Source: Talpa occidentalis
Taxonomy: Eukaryota > Chordata > Mammalia > Eulipotyphla > Talpidae
Direction of reading: 5' to 3'
NCBI RefSeq assembly: GCF_014898055.3
Contig: NW_023601104.1
Coordinates: 80,273,106 to 80,337,105 of the forward strand
DNA: 64,000 nucleotides
Part shown: one piece after another, positions 47,201 to 60,440 of the stretch
Position numbering within the stretch: the first letter of the stretch is position 1
How the letters are laid out: each line of letters opens with the position of its first letter
The notes under the pieces: model-generated
The model's database searches: none
What the model saw: only the letters and a program-made list of their open reading frames with translations
Told to the model about the DNA's origin: nothing
Program-made: the position numbers and the translations under genes

Positions 47201-48240
47201 TGTTTGGAGACCAGGTCGGGGGGAAGCTGTCTCCAGCAGAGAACCAAGTTCCAAGTAAGGCATAAGGTGGAAACATCTGAAGAGGCTGAGGATGTAGGAT
47301 TATTTAATTAGAAATGGAAGTTCCATGGTATTCCTTGGAAAGGTTTAGAAGTTTGCATTAAAGGGGACAAGCACAGCATTGTTGGGAAGCAGGTGGGGGA
47401 GACAGGAAGGTATCGGGGCTCACCAGGGCTACCAAGCATAACACTTCCATAAGGAGAAAGGTATCTTATTTACATATCGGTGATTTAATTACAGAAATCT
47501 TATCTCTACATGGTGATGAATTTATATCATAACCTAAAAATTATTCTCCACTATAGTGATTCCTTTTTTTTTTTTTTACCCAAAACATCATTTTCTGGTC
47601 AGTTTAAATTATGCTTATGTGTTTCTGTTGTTTACTTTTATGTTCACCAGGTTAAATCTTCAGTTATGCTACTGCCATTAAGAGTTCCCTATGTAGAAAA
47701 ATCTATTCATTTTGAGCACATTTATTGCTTCATTGAGTTGCCTATTTAAAATGCAGAGAACCACAAATTAAATGGTGTGCTTTTCCATTTTGAAAAAAAG
47801 CGGATGAATGGGTACTATTTTCTTGAATACATCGTGTTTGTCTTACATAATTAACAGTCCAGATTCATAGGCTAACAGATGCCAATCCTTGCTTGTTTTG
47901 ATATTTGTTCCTTATTGAAAAGGATGCTTCCAAAGACTGGCACGCGCTGTGTCCCGCACGGGAATGAGAAGGCTGATGTAATGGGACACAGTTGCTTTGG
48001 GGGAGCAGGGGCAGCTAAGTGGTCAATGCAGAGGATGGTCTCCAACATCTATTTCTCTGAGTTGAATTGTGCAAAGTATAAAACAGTTTTTTCATCAAAA
48101 TCATAAGATAATTTGTCTCAAGCATCTTTGATGTGCTATTAACCTGTTAATATCCAGTCCACAGCCCTCTACTAAGTGTTTATTGGATGTGAAACTTTGG
48201 TGCTTGTTTCAGATACATTCTTTAATGACATATCCTAGTT
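47201..48240. other. Unassigned DNA
   Basis: No recognised element. Confidence 0.3.
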
Positions 48241-50000
48241 CCTCCAGATTTCTAATATTGATAAATGTGAAATACTGTGTTGCATGCGTCTAAGTACAGA
48301 CTACAGTGTGACCAGGGTCCTGGGCAATGAAAGTCTGCAGGTCATGCTTAATGGATCTGATCCGGAAGTCAGTTTATTTTTTTATTTCTTTCCACTGGAA
48401 CCCCAAAGAGACCTTGTGTCCCATGTACGAACACATGCAATGGATTCTTCTGTCATTCTCCAGACTCTGGTAGCTAATGGGGAGACCTTGGTCTTTGATA
48501 GCCACCTAATCGCACCAGACTCACAGATCCACCGTCTTGTTCCTATAGAAGTCTCTCCACTCTCTCTGGTTGTCTCTCCATTTCACTTTGACCCTGTTTG
48601 TTCTGATTCAGCCTCCAATCTTCCCTCCCTCAAACTTTCCAAGAACATCCCTGGAATCCTTTTTCCATGCTAAGGGAACTTTCTTACATCATTAGCTAGG
48701 AGGTAGAACATCGCGTCCACCTTCCTGCTTTTCCTGACCTTTGACTGTCCCGTGAGAGCTTGCCCACTTGGTCTTTCACAAAGAAAAAGACACATAGCAC
48801 AATGCTGTGTAGACTGTCATTCCCCACCCTGTGGCAACCCTGCTCTTAAGATCATCCCGCCCTCTGACTGATTTATCCTGTGCCCATGGCGTGGTCAACC
48901 ACCAGCCTCCTGGTGACCTATATCATAAATAGCCTCCCCCCAAACTCAGAGCCCCAGGATCATCCTGGGTCCGACCTACTACTTCAAATTTTCAGTCCCT
49001 CACTTGGTTTGTGACCTCTACCTCATTACTTTAGTCACCTGCTCCCTTTTTCATATCCTGGACCACTCCGGGACTTGCATCATCTCCCAAATCTCTCGTT
49101 CGAATAACTGTTTTCCGGGAGTGACGTAGTGCTGTGTGGTGGGGATGGTGGTTTCTAACTTTTTATGGACATGGCTCTAAGTCTCACTTAGTTTGACACT
49201 GCTTCTGGGTTTTGGTGAAAGGGGAAGTCCAGCTCTTTCCTGGCCCCCATGGAAGCACTTTCAAGCCTTTGCCACTCTTCTCAGGCCCCTGCTCCGCCAT
49301 CATCCCTGTCACCCTCAGCACGTGGCCATGGCTCCCATTGCTTTAGTGAAAGTCACCGAAGCAAGAGCCCTTTCCTTCCCACTTCCCTTGGCCGGTTTAC
49401 TGGAAGCTGTTGATGACGACAGGGAGGAGGATGGAGGATAATGGTTGACTTGTTTTACCATTCACACTTGACTCCTTCCTTCCAGAAACCCCCGTTAGCC
49501 ATCAAAGCTCCTCCCCCACTGTCACAGTGGGGATGGTACTGTTCCCCGCCCTGGCTCAGACTTATCCTTCCACCATAGCTTTGGATTTTGCTTCCTCTGG
49601 ATCCAACAACTGCACCTATTTTCTCTCCAGGGCTCCTTGTTTAAGTTGCAGTGACGCCTCCCTTTCTCATATCCAGATCCCTCCCAGACCACTGTCATCT
49701 GCCCCAGTGACTGCTGAAGCTACTCGCCTGTTTCGGCAATGATCTCCTGCTTGGTGACAATCAGTGAGCACTTGTGTGTGGGCACTAGCGAGCTGGCCTT
49801 CTAAACACTCTTCTTTGCCCTTGACTTCTCTGCTCTTTCTGCTCGTCTGGCCACTCTCCATGTCTCCAAGGCGACACCTCTTCTTATTCATCTACACTCT
49901 CAGCATCTGGCCTGTGGAAGGCCGCCATACCCAATTGGTATGGCGTTGGTTTCATCTCAAACATCATACTCAGAAGTCTTTGAAAGTTTAAGCAAGAAGG
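48241..50000. other. Pyrimidine-rich region, possible eroded L2
   Basis: C/T-rich on plus from about 48540 to 49930, with several short plus-strand frames (the longest 129 codons at 48284-48673). The style resembles decayed sense L2, but no decisive block was found. Confidence 0.25.
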
Positions 50001-51649
50001 AACAAACTTTTTTTTTTATTTTGGAGGGATACACATTTCCAATTATAAATGATGTATTACTTATTGCAACTGGAGTCCACTGAGGGGAAAAAACCGTAAT
50101 AGCTTATTTCAGAACTCATATGGCTATACGTTAGCAACAAAAATGATGTAGCTATCTTATTAGAAATACAACAAAGAGATTACTTAGCAGCTGTCTCCCC
50201 ACACTGTCATTTCTTTTTGCTCTGTAGTTCTTGGCAGAGAACCTAGAAAAGAAAAAAAATTAAACCATACTGTGCTCTCCAAGAGTAAATGATTTCTGCT
50301 TTTCTGAGAAACAAATCTTAAAAGGCAGTGTGTGATCCGTGATTATTGGAAGTAGGACATTTTCAGAGCTTTTCCCCACAGAGACATGGACTACACATTC
50401 TGACCTTCCCTGCTCCATGTCTTGTCATAAGGTCTGTCTCAGCTCCATGCTTCATACTCGGAACCTGAGGGCCAAACACCAGCCTGGGGCCATCACTGGA
50501 TCTTGAAACCCACTTTGAAAAATAAATTCTACAGAGAACTATCTAGGGCTCTTTTCATTGAGACAAAGAGGTGCCACCCGTGGAGCACTCATTTGCTTGT
50601 TCACTCGTCATTCACTCCACAAATAATTACATTGATAGGCACTTAGCGTCCTCCTAGGATGGATATTATTTAATGCGTGGAAAGATGCCAGGCAAATGCA
50701 GTGCTTAGTTTGTGCCTTGCTTTATTTGGGCCTTCACTGCCAAGGTTTCTCTTCTCCACCTCAGGGCCTGTCAGTCAATAGGACCCACTTTGCTTGGTTA
50801 CACATGTTGTGTTGTCAGGATCCCACCAGTCCCTGCCACAGTGGCCTAAATAACAACATGTCATGTGATCTGCATGTGTTACTCTGAGCTGAAGCAGAGG
50901 AAAGCTCTTATCAGAAAACACACTGTCAAAATTAAATCAGAAATCTGATTTAATTGCCATTACCTGCTGAGTTGCGTGGTTCACATTTTTACAACACAAG
51001 TATGAACTAAGAAATAAAGGGGATATTATGACCACTTCAGTGTGTTTGGATGTGTCTAAGAAAATGGCTAAAAGGGAGACATGATACAGATGCAGAGTTC
51101 ATGGAGAAATTTCTGTTAATGCTCTTAATCCTCTGGCATTAACCTATGCCCAAGATACTTCGAGATAGAATCTAATATTGTGCCTTGTCCAGGGCAAGAA
51201 CTCAATGCATGTCGGCATTGAAGTGTAAAAGTCATTGCCTATGGTAGCACAAATGTGTCATGTGGGCTGTGTGTGAGATCATAAGGAGTGGTGAGGCTTG
51301 TGGCACACTGGAGCTCTCCCAAGTTGCTTAAGGACATCCATGTTTAAAAACCTGAAAAATAGTACTAGCCAAACAAAAACATGCTTAGAGATGTAGCACT
51401 GCCTCCAGCTTGATTTTTAGATCTCTGAATTATGCCAGTTCCTTGCCTTATTTTCTCTATTCTCCATTTCACAAACCCTCCTTCTTCATTCTTTCCACCA
51501 CTGCCAGCCGTCCCCCAGGCTCAGACTGCTCGCTGCCTCAGGCAGATACTACAATCAAAAACTTTCTCATTTCAAAGAGCAGCTTCAACAATACGTACCT
51601 GTATTTGAGGGTATTTGCCTACATATCAATTAATCAAGCATTGTTTATT
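50001..51649. other. Unassigned DNA
   Basis: No coding or repeat identity. A weak L2-like AGGCACTTAGCG block lies near 50637. Confidence 0.3.
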
Positions 51650-52010
51650 AAACACTTTTTAATCTTTGTTAGTTTTTATATTATGGATAGATACAGATGC
51701 TCTTCATTAAAACTTCTAGCAATATGGAGATAAATAAAGTAAAAGATCTTGCTTCCATTCTTCTACTAATCCCATTTCCCAGATAAATCCTAGTAACTGG
51801 TATATCCATTTTTCTGAGCCTATAAACTAGTGTATACAAACATGGATTATATATAGCTACAGTCTAATTTAAATGCTCTCATATCATTCTGCAACTTGCT
51901 TTTTCATATAAACAAATTTTCCTAATAGTATAGTTGTCACATTCCTCATAACTGCTATTCTGTCAGCTGTTTTATCAAATAATTGCACGAATCCAGTCTC
52001 TCTTAGTGAC
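51650..52010 (-). mobile_element. Probable old L1 fragment, antisense
   Basis: On plus: TATGGATAGATACAGATGC, GGTATATCCATTTTTCTGAGCC, CATATCATTCTGCAACTTGC and TTTTTCATATAAAC, as in antisense old L1. Confidence 0.5.
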
Positions 52011-52069
52011 ATTTAAAGTGCTTTCCTCCCTTTCCTGTATCATCTGCTCTTACTCTATCCTTTACATGG

Positions 52070-52920
52070 ATGTTTTCTAGATGTCTCCATGTTCATAATC
52101 AGTCCTGATCCCCCCCCAAACCTGCTTCTCTTGTGCTTTTCCCATCATAATTAATGGCAGCTCTGTCCTTTGTGTTTTATGCCAAAAACCTTGGGGTCAT
52201 TTAGAGCTCCTTTTTCTTCCTCCTCTTCTCCACACCCAACGTATCAGGGTCAGCACCCCCACTGCTGCACCCCATCCCAGATGCCACCACCAGCTCATCC
52301 TCCCAACCTCTCTGCGCTTCTGCCTGTATCTGACAGTCTGCTCTCACCCCAGGATCCTTTATAAACATGTGTAAATGTGTGTGGGGTCAGCCTGCTCCTC
52401 TGCATCCCCCTTCCAGTGACTGCTCTCTCACTGGGTCAGGCCTAAGGTCCTTACAGCGGTGGAGAAAGCCTGGGGTGATGGGCACCCCCATCCTCACCTA
52501 AAGCCCCCATTTTCACCCATGAGGCTCTAACCACACCTTCTCACATCCTTACCCTCACCAGGTGTGCCCTGTCTCGAGTCCTTGCCCTCTTTACCCTCTT
52601 CCCGCCATGCCCCCCCAGATATGCCCAGGCTCACTTTCAAGCACTCTGTTGTCCCTATATCTGTAGGACCATTCAGGTCGTGGTATCTATAAAGAACAGT
52701 TTCCCAGCCTCCTCCAGTCTTCGCCTCTGTAGCGCTTATCTCTGTCTGATCTACTGCGCAATAAATCTTACTTTTTTACTTTGCTTCTTATCTCTACTCC
52801 GAGACGGTAACTCAGTATGGACAGAAGATTGGTCTCTTTGGTTCTCTGCTGAATCTTCAGCACCTGGGAGAGCCCGCCACAAGGTGGCATGCATATTTTA
52901 AATGGCATAAAGATTGTCGA
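52070..52920 (+). mobile_element. L2 LINE fragment
   Basis: TCCTGATCCCCCCCCAAACCTGCTTCTC, CCCATCATAATTAATGGCAGCTCTG, GCCAAAAACCTTGGGGTCATTTAGAGC and ACAACCTCTCTGCG-like blocks follow L2 reverse-transcriptase coding DNA (the region encoding KNLGVILD in the intact family), then C-terminal and 3' parts. Frameshifts and stops are frequent. Confidence 0.6.
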
Positions 52921-53113
52921 ATTGCTTTCTAAAAAAATTGTGCTATTTGGTATAGAAGATTGTTTTTTGGGGAAAAAAGAGATGTTAAAAAAAACAAAAA
53001 CACAAAACCCTGGTGGCTGGGCTGAGGGTACAAGTGAAAGGGGCCTTTAAATTTGGGATTCTTCATCTGAGGTCCATAAACATGGACCCCAGTAGATATT
53101 TAGCAGCTTTTTA

Positions 53114-53390
53114 TTCTTTCTTTCTTTATTTATTAAAGATTTATTTATTTATTTATACAAGCACTGGGTGCAGTCAGAAACATGGGAGGGTGAGAGAATT
53201 TACCAGAGCCAGAGCGGGGAGCAGAACAGGCAGACCGACGAAGTACACTGCTGAGGGGAGCAGCGGGCGGCAGGAGAGGTCTGCACGCCATGTGGGACCC
53301 TCGCCGGGTGGCCGGGATCGAAATGGCGCTGCAGAGGCTGCGGGCAGCTTTGCAGCCCAGCGCTCAACCACTGTGCCACCGGAGAGGCCC
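53114..53390 (-). mobile_element. tRNA-derived T+ SINE, subfamily A
   Basis: Antisense copy with perfect target duplication TTAGCAGCTTTTTA at 53100-53113 and 53391-53404. A T/C-rich tail end (TTCTTTCTTTCTTTATTTATT) precedes AAAGATTTATTTATT. A marker CACTGGGTGCAGTCAGAAAC present. Confidence 0.92.
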
Positions 53391-53404
53391 TTAGCAGCTT
53401 TTTA

Positions 53405-53999
53405 AACTAGAAATGTTGGCAACAAAGCACAGTCATTTTAGCAGCACCTGTGATGTCACCAGGAGAAATCACAGATCCTTTTTTAGAATAATACAAATGT
53501 TTGGCTGTCTTGAATTTGTTTACCCTCTACACTACTTTGAAATTATAGTAAATCTCCACCCATGGAATCTTCCCTTTTCTTTACCTGCCACTGGCTCTTA
53601 TTCTTTAATGTGCTAATAAAGGAGCACCTATCATACATCATTGTTAATTTGTTTTTTAAAATTACTCTGATACCTATTTTAATACAATTGATTTCATTTT
53701 ATGCATTGAAAATCAGAGTTGCTAGCAAACTGCCACAAAGGTCCTTGGTGCAAGTACTGCTAAGAACTGCTCATCCAAGGTGCCACTATTCATTTGGAGG
53801 AGTAAGTTACCCATATATAATTTTATAAAATTAAAGTGTCACAAAATGATAGTACCAGAATACGGTAATATTCATAGCTATCATGTCTTTCATTCATCCA
53901 TCCAATGCATATTTATTACGCGTTTCTCTATGCATTGCACTGGGTGAGGAGTTCTGGTGAATCACAGAAGGTCCAGTCTTTGCTTTACAATAACTCTTT
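53405..53999. other. Unassigned DNA
   Basis: A weak antisense L2 3'-like block (CATTCATCCATCCAATGCATATTTATTACG) lies near 53892. Otherwise nothing recognised. Confidence 0.3.
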
Positions 54000-54470
54000 A
54001 TAATCCAAGACTTTGTGTCCATGATGCACGTCAGAATTGCCTAAGCCTTCCTTCCTTTCCTCACTCCCCCACCTCTCTCTGCATCTGCGCTTTGGAGAGC
54101 TCAGGCCCTGCGCTTGGCTTCCTTCTTTGTCCACATTTTCTCCCTAAGTGATCAAAAGCACAGTTGTAGTATCTAATCACTGGTGATTTCCAAAGTTACA
54201 CTTGCAGTGTAACTCTCCCTAAGGCCTGGATTCATCCACACTTGCCATATCTTCTTGGGTTTCTCGTAGGACCCCAAACTCAGCCTATTAAACGCATTTC
54301 CCAACTGATTCAGTAAATTGAGTTGTTCATTGACTTAGGGTAGGACGTCTTTTCCTTGAAGCCTACCTTTCCTTCACCTGTCCCCTCCCCTGAGTCCCCA
54401 CATTCCTACTGCTGTTCATCAGTAAACACCACTAATAGTTCTCTATCCACAATTCCTTACGACAGTGCTG
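54000..54470 (+). mobile_element. Possible L2 LINE fragment
   Basis: TTCTCCCTAAGTGATCAAAAGC, then a diverged stretch with TGATTTCCAAAGTTACACTTGCAGTG recalls L2 coding DNA around the YADD active-site region (CTAGGTGATCTCATCC ... GACTCCCAAATTTATATCTCCAGC). Heavily decayed. Confidence 0.4.
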
Positions 54471-55382
54471 CTCAGAGTATGGCTCAGATGGAGGCTGGTT
54501 CCACAAACTGCTTCTTATTAGCCCTGGCCAGTGAGGCAGAGGAATTGAGAGTAAGCGTTAGAAGCTTTCATAGCAACTTGAAATGATCACAGGTTCATCG
54601 TGGTGAGTTGACCTCACTGAACAGAGTGTACCCGCTTCCGATGCTGAGTGGTATGTGGTGTGTTTGTGTGAGCAATAATCCTCTTCTGTGGGACCATATC
54701 GTAACCAGTGATATTTCATGATTAGTTTGCCCACTATATCCTCAAAGTGTGTAAATATCCGGGAAAATGTAAGCATTTGTTTTTATAACGTATGTTTACA
54801 AGTTTTAACTTTTAGTAAAAAACTTTTATGTTTTAGTGCCATTAATTAGGAAAATAAAATGCATGTTATTTTCACCCTCAGTGTACTAGAAGTAAAACAA
54901 GGTTTATTGGAGGGTTTTTTTTTTTGTATGTGTGTGTGAAAATATGTATCTTTTCTGAGTATGGCAAGAGATATAAACCAAAGGTTGATGGTGGAAGTGA
55001 TTCTGAAGAAACAAAGACCCAAGTGTTCCTATTGGTTTTCCTTAGAACCGTGCACCTTCACGCACTGAGTGCAATTTATAGTTGTCGCTGACACTGATGC
55101 CAAAAAAACAGAGTTCAGTCATGTGTAGTATTGCACTGGCTATGAAACAATGAAACCTTCAAAACCTACAGGTGACGTACTTACAGAAATTAAATTCAGA
55201 GCCACAAGAGGTTTTCGAAAGGAAGAAATTTGGGTTAAAAAGCTGATTAAGCTCATGTTCATTATTTTACATTCAAACTTTAGTACTTTCAAGGTTCTTA
55301 ATAAGTAGCATCTCAGCTTACCAAGACTTGAACTTGGCAGTTGCAGAGTCACTGGAGAAAGACCGTATCAAGGGTATTTACT
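54471..55382. other. Unassigned DNA
   Basis: A MER5-like ACAGTGCTGCTCAGAGTATGGC at about 54463 was noted but not extended. No exon evidence. Confidence 0.3.
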
Positions 55383-55397
55383 TAGAAATACTAGTTA

Positions 55398-55674
55398 GGG
55401 CCTCCCTGGTGGCGCAAGGGGTTAAGCACTGCACTATGAAGAAATCCGCAGCCTCTGCAGCACGACTTCGATCCCCGGCCGGCCAGGGAGAAGCCCACAT
55501 GGTGAGGCAGACCTCTCCTGTCTCGCCCGCTGCTCCCTCAGCAGTGTATCCAGTCAGGCTGCCTGTTCTGTTCCCCACTCTGTCTCTGGTGCATCCTCCT
55601 CCACCCCCACATCTCTGGCTGTGCCCCAACTCTTGTGTGCATAAATAAATAAATCTTTTAAAAAAATTTAAAAA
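55398..55674 (+). mobile_element. tRNA-derived T+ SINE, subfamily B
   Basis: Sense copy with target duplication AGAAATACTAGTTAG at 55384-55398 and AGAAATACTAGGTAG at 55675-55689. Clear A-box (TGGCGCAAGGG), near-consensus B-box region (CTTCGATCCCC) and tail AAATAAATAAATC then TTTT and A/T-rich end. Confidence 0.92.
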
Positions 55675-55925
55675 AGAAATACTAGGTAGTTCAACTCCTG
55701 CTCCAGGGCCCCACAGCTCCGGGGATTGGGAAATTGGCTAATGATATGAAAGACTAAATCGGAACAATTAAAGCTAGCAACATAATTTTTCATAGCGCAA
55801 CAATTTCACACATATTCCTGTTTATGTACAATTTGAACCTGATGCTGATAGGAGGAGTTATTTATTTCAACTTCATTGCTGACAAACTTAACTAGAACTA
55901 AACTCTATGAAGCAATGAAGGATTA

Positions 55926-56274
55926 CAGGCCCACCTTGGCAGTGTGGAGGGTTTGATTCCAGTCTACTGCAAAAAAGCGAATGTGGCAATCAAATGAATC
56001 ATATCAATGTTTTGGTTTCCCGGGGCATGTAAAAATTATATTGACACTCTACAGCAGTCCATTCCGTGTGCAATAACATTATAGCTTAAATAAAAAAAAA
56101 GAAAGAGAAATACTTTAATTAAAATACTGTATTGCTAAAAAAATGCTGACCATCATCTGAGCCTTCAGTGAGTCATAATCTTTTTGCTGATGGAGTCTTG
56201 TATAAAACTCACTATATACGAGGCCGTGAAAACAATGCACAATAAGACAAAGCACAGTAAAATGGGGTGTGCCT
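55926..56274. mobile_element. Tigger-like non-autonomous DNA transposon
   Basis: CAGGCCCACCTTGGCAGTGTGGAGGGTTTGATTCCAG at the left and GCACAATAAGACAAAGCACAG with a terminal GGTGTGCCT at the right match Tigger-type ends. Inside, TTTTGGTTTCCCGGGGCATG and GACCATCATCTGAGCCTTCAG follow the same family. TA lies on both sides (55924-55925 and 56275-56276). Most of the transposase region is deleted. Confidence 0.75.
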
Positions 56275-56279
56275 TACCT

Positions 56280-58408
56280 TGTCAACCAACGTGGTTTGGA
56301 GTTTATGTTTTGTGTGGGAGGATGTCCTGATGGTTTGGAAAACATTCTGGGGTAGTTAGCTTGATTAGGGACTCGTGCCAGGATGTTGTTCAATGCACTG
56401 TTTTACACATGACAAAGTCTGTGATGGAAAGAAAGGTTGGTGGAACTAAACAGTGAATTTAGTGTCCTACTGAAAATCATGCATTAAGCGAAGGCTTGTG
56501 TGTTAAATCCTGGGTGCCTCTTGTATTATGGTTCTTGTGTTATACGGTGCTGTGAAAGTGTAGCAGGGTGTAGGGTAAATGAATTAATCAGACTTTTTAA
56601 CGCCACTAGCCTCTGTGGCTACCAACTGGAAGCCTTAATCTTGTTAACACAGAAGGTGTGTGGATGTGGGGCACGTGTGCCTGATTGTGGACACCTGGGC
56701 ATGGGTGTGCGTGTGTGTGCATGTGCACACCTGAGCCTAGGAGGGAGGGGATAAAAAGGCGGCATCACCCAGGGGGAGGGGGCTCACGTTGCTGTCTCCC
56801 TGCTGGCTTGTTTCCCGTGCTTATCTGTGATGATGACCCCAAGGTCTCCAAAATTCTCTTTTAAACTGTCAGAACTGACGGTGAACCTACTGGGCCTGGG
56901 ATGGTTGCACAACACAGAATAATCTCCAGGGAACGGGGAGGTTCCAGGTTCCCTGCCCTACCCTAATGGTGGAGCTGGGCAGGGAGGAGAAGTGAGAGAA
57001 GACAGGGAAATGGAAGGAAGAGGATTGAGAAGAGGACCTGGAGGGGGCACATGGAGCAAAAAGACATGTGAAGAAGCTGCACTTGCTTCTCAGCCTTGGA
57101 CTTGTACAGGACTTGGGGGACATGGAAGGAGACACTTAAAACAGACTTGGGTGAAATACCCCATGGGGAGGCTGACAATGACAATATAGATTTTGATTTT
57201 GTTCTTTTCCTCCAGACTTGCCTGGCCCCTTCTGCCCCTTTTCTATGGGTCCCCTCCAGAAGGTGCCTTAGACTTGTGGCAGCTTTCAGGTCTCAGCAGT
57301 CCTGCTTGGGACCAACCCTGTTTGGCTGGGCATTTACCCACAAGGGGATGGGTAACTTTGAGTGTTTACTTGGAAACTATTTTACTGTATTATTTCTCTT
57401 TATTGCACACTAATTCTATCTAGTGAAAGCCTTACATACTAGGGTATATTTTGTCTTGATGTGGGGTAGAGGGCAGAACCCACTTAGAGCAGACAGGTTT
57501 GAGGGTGCTCTGGGGTCCCCCTCACCCTGCCCTATAACAGAAGCAGATCAGAAACTGCTGCATCACCTGCAGAGGTGTGATGATAATGGTGAGGACAAAT
57601 GTTTGATCTATGGAACAACTCAACACACCCTAAAACAGTTTGGTCCCGGCTTGTTGAAGATATGACTGGGGCAAGCAAGAGGGCTTCGTGTCCAGTTTCT
57701 TCAGGATTTTTAATGATCTCAGTACTTTTATGCAAGGAAGAAATGTAGCACGCTTCTCAGATAAGATCAAAGGGCAAAAAAGAAAGTTAGGAACTTGGAA
57801 GAACAGAGTGGCTACAGATGATTATGACACGTTTCGTAATTTAACAATTATCAATGACAGGTGATCTTGATATAGCACATATGTAAAAAGCTATCACACA
57901 ACACCTTAAAGTTTGATAAGGCATTTTGGGTTTTATTTTTCATTAAAAGGAGATCTGTGCCTAAAAAATTCATGGGTCCAGAATCCATTTCTTTCATCAA
58001 AAGATAATTTAAATTTAACAGTAACTTACAGGATACATTGCTGTTATTCACTTCTACTGAAGGGTTTAAAGGACTCAACATAATAGCTCTTTCCCCATTT
58101 TAGATAATTTTTAAAAATGAATGAACTCAGCTCGCTGAAATTGCTCTAAAATCTCTTCTTCTGAGCCATTCTGTGAGATTGGTTTCTTCCTCATTGTTGT
58201 TACTATTTATAAAAAACACAGACACAATTTAGATAGACATTATACCCTACAAGTAGTCATCAGCAATCCCACCTAGATTAGGTAAATTATCAAACAAGAA
58301 GCAAATCAACACATTCCATTAAAACCTTTAAATACTTGCATACACTGTTCATTCAAAGCATTCCTATAACCATTTAATATGGGAATTCGTTTTTTGCTCC
58401 CAAAGTAT
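56280..58408. other. Unassigned DNA with GC/G-rich part
   Basis: GC-rich patch 56650-57160 includes GCACGTG, a GT-rich CATGTGCACAC palindrome-like segment and a GGGATAAAAAGGC at 56748-56760 that resembles a TATA box. No transcript structure can be shown. The rest is ordinary sequence. Confidence 0.25.
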
Positions 58409-58435
58409 TGTGTGTGTGTGTGTGTGTGTGTGTGT
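58409..58435. repeat. (TG)n microsatellite
   Basis: A pure alternating TG run of about 27 bp. Likely polymorphic and prone to Z-DNA. Confidence 0.95.
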
Positions 58436-60149
58436 ATCAGGAACTTATGTATTAGTTGCCTTTGTGTGTACTTTCAATGAACAAGCAACATGTTCAATCT
58501 TCATGCTTCTTTTTCCTTACGTCTACTCTGGTAATATTTATTGCAATATAATTTCCTATTCACTGAATCATAATACCAAATTGCCACTTTTGTATATCCT
58601 TTTTAATTTTGGCTTTCTATTAATTCATTTTGTGAATTTTTACAAAGTTATCGGTGTGCAACAGACTAGAAAAGTTTTTTGAAGTAATCAGTTACCACAG
58701 AGAATTTAAGCCTTGTGAAACTTAATATAAAAAACAAGGCTTTTCTTCAAAAAGAAAAGAAATGCATTCTGAAAAGAATGTATTCACTTACAAAGTCTTA
58801 GACTACCTGTCATGCTCTCAGTTACTTTATTTTGTACAAGAAAATAGTCATTGAGCCTGAAACAATCTCAATTAATGTGAGGTTTTGATGCTTACAGACA
58901 GGTTACCTGATGAAACTGGCAAATAAAGGAGAAAAGAAATTTAACACAGATCCAGTTCTTACAACTGTTGTTATAAACACCTAAGTGCAAATATTGCCTA
59001 GAACTGTAAACAATCCCTTAAAAATCATTTAAAAGCAATACAGTAAGTAGCTACCTAGTAGAAATCACAAGTATACATCTCAGGTTGAAAATAACTCAAA
59101 CATACTTTTATGATGTTATGCAAATAGCTATGAAGTGGCTACAGGTAAAAACTTCTGCAGTCAACACCAGGCATGAAATTCCAAAGTCCTATATTCTAGG
59201 ACAACAGTAACAGATGTAAGATATCATGTCTTGGGAAAACACCGTTCATGTCTCAGGCGGCTCTAGTGATAATGAGACACTTATAGGAAGGTATCTGTCA
59301 AAAGAGAAGAAAGTCGTTTCATGCAACACAGTCATGGAAAAGGCAGGGTGTACGGTGATGACGCTTTTGTGTCTCAGCCCTCCACGCACCCTCTTTCCTC
59401 TGCATGGCGAGGCTGGGAACACCTTTCTCCTTCCCCAGCTGCCTCACAGCACGCTGTGTCTGTGTTGGGAAAAGCAATGGCTCCTTCCTGTCTGCTCTCA
59501 GTTCCGGGGAGGGCGACCCAACCACAGCCCCTCAGCCCATGGCCTGCAACAGGTTCTGGTTTCACCCCAAGAGACACCTGCTGCAGCTTCCAGCCCCCTC
59601 CCTAGATCTTTGGCTCCCACTTCCAGGACCCCCACATCAGCCTTCTTGGTTGCAACAACCTCGGCCCCTTTTACAGGCTTGGGTGTTAGTACTACTACCT
59701 TTTTATTGACAACCTTTTAAAAAAATTCCAGCATTCTATTTTTACTCTCTTAGTCCTCTAATCCCTGAATCTTACATTAAATTCTCTTTTAAAGTAACTA
59801 TCGTGTTTCCGATTTCCTGGCTGCATCCGGCTGATGGAGTGCTTGGCCTCAGAAGTGGTCCCACGGCCTGGGACTTGTGGGGTGGCATCTCTGGCCCTGA
59901 GTGCAGTGCTAGGCAGCTCGCCAGCATGGAGCAGAATGTGACTGGCTGCTGTGGTTTCATGATGCATCAGATGTCCCTGGGGTTGATTGAGGTGAACCTA
60001 CAAAGCAAGTAACCTGAAGCCGCAGCTCTTGAGTGTTGTAGAGTGATGGCGATGAATTGTGGGGACAGGATGGTCATTTCTGCCTGGACTGGTGTGCTTA
60101 TAGGAAAAAGGACAAACTCTAGTCTTGAAACACTCATCCTAGGTCACCC
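58436..60149. other. Unassigned DNA
   Basis: AT-rich to about 59220, then a C/T-rich block 59330-59700 where three plus frames are open at once (the longest 164 codons, 59226-59720). That pattern fits composition bias, not a gene. No element was identified. Confidence 0.3.
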
Positions 60150-60440
60150 ATGGCAGATCTCAAATGATTCCACTTCACTTCACCTCCACTGCCACCACCA
60201 TCCTGTAAGTCAGCCTCATTTCTACTCTGAGATGCCCGGGCATCCCGGCTTCCTCACTCACAGCCCATTTTTCAGACAATGACCAAAGTACCTTCAAACT
60301 GTGTCTCTGCTTAGAACCTTCAGTGACATCCTTTTGCATTGAAAAGAAAATCTAGTGTCTTCAACCTCATCTCAAACCACCCTTCTTCTCTTGATGTTTT
60401 CTCATAAAGTAGGTGATTGATAAATATTTGTTGATTGAAT
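60150..60440 (+). mobile_element. L2 LINE 3' end fragment
   Basis: CTGTGTCTCTGCTTAGAACCTTCAGTGACATCC, GAAAAGAAAATCTAGTGTCTTCAACC and a terminal AAAGTAGGTGATTGATAAATATTTGTTGATTGAATG match the L2 C-terminal coding/3' end, with an internal deletion. Confidence 0.65.

Noticed and set aside
48284..48673. 129-codon plus frame
   Set aside because: No recognisable motif, and it is in pyrimidine-rich DNA that probably derives from old L2.
59226..59720. 164-codon plus frame in C-rich DNA
   Set aside because: Three frames on plus and two on minus are open together, which points to base composition. No domain was recognised.
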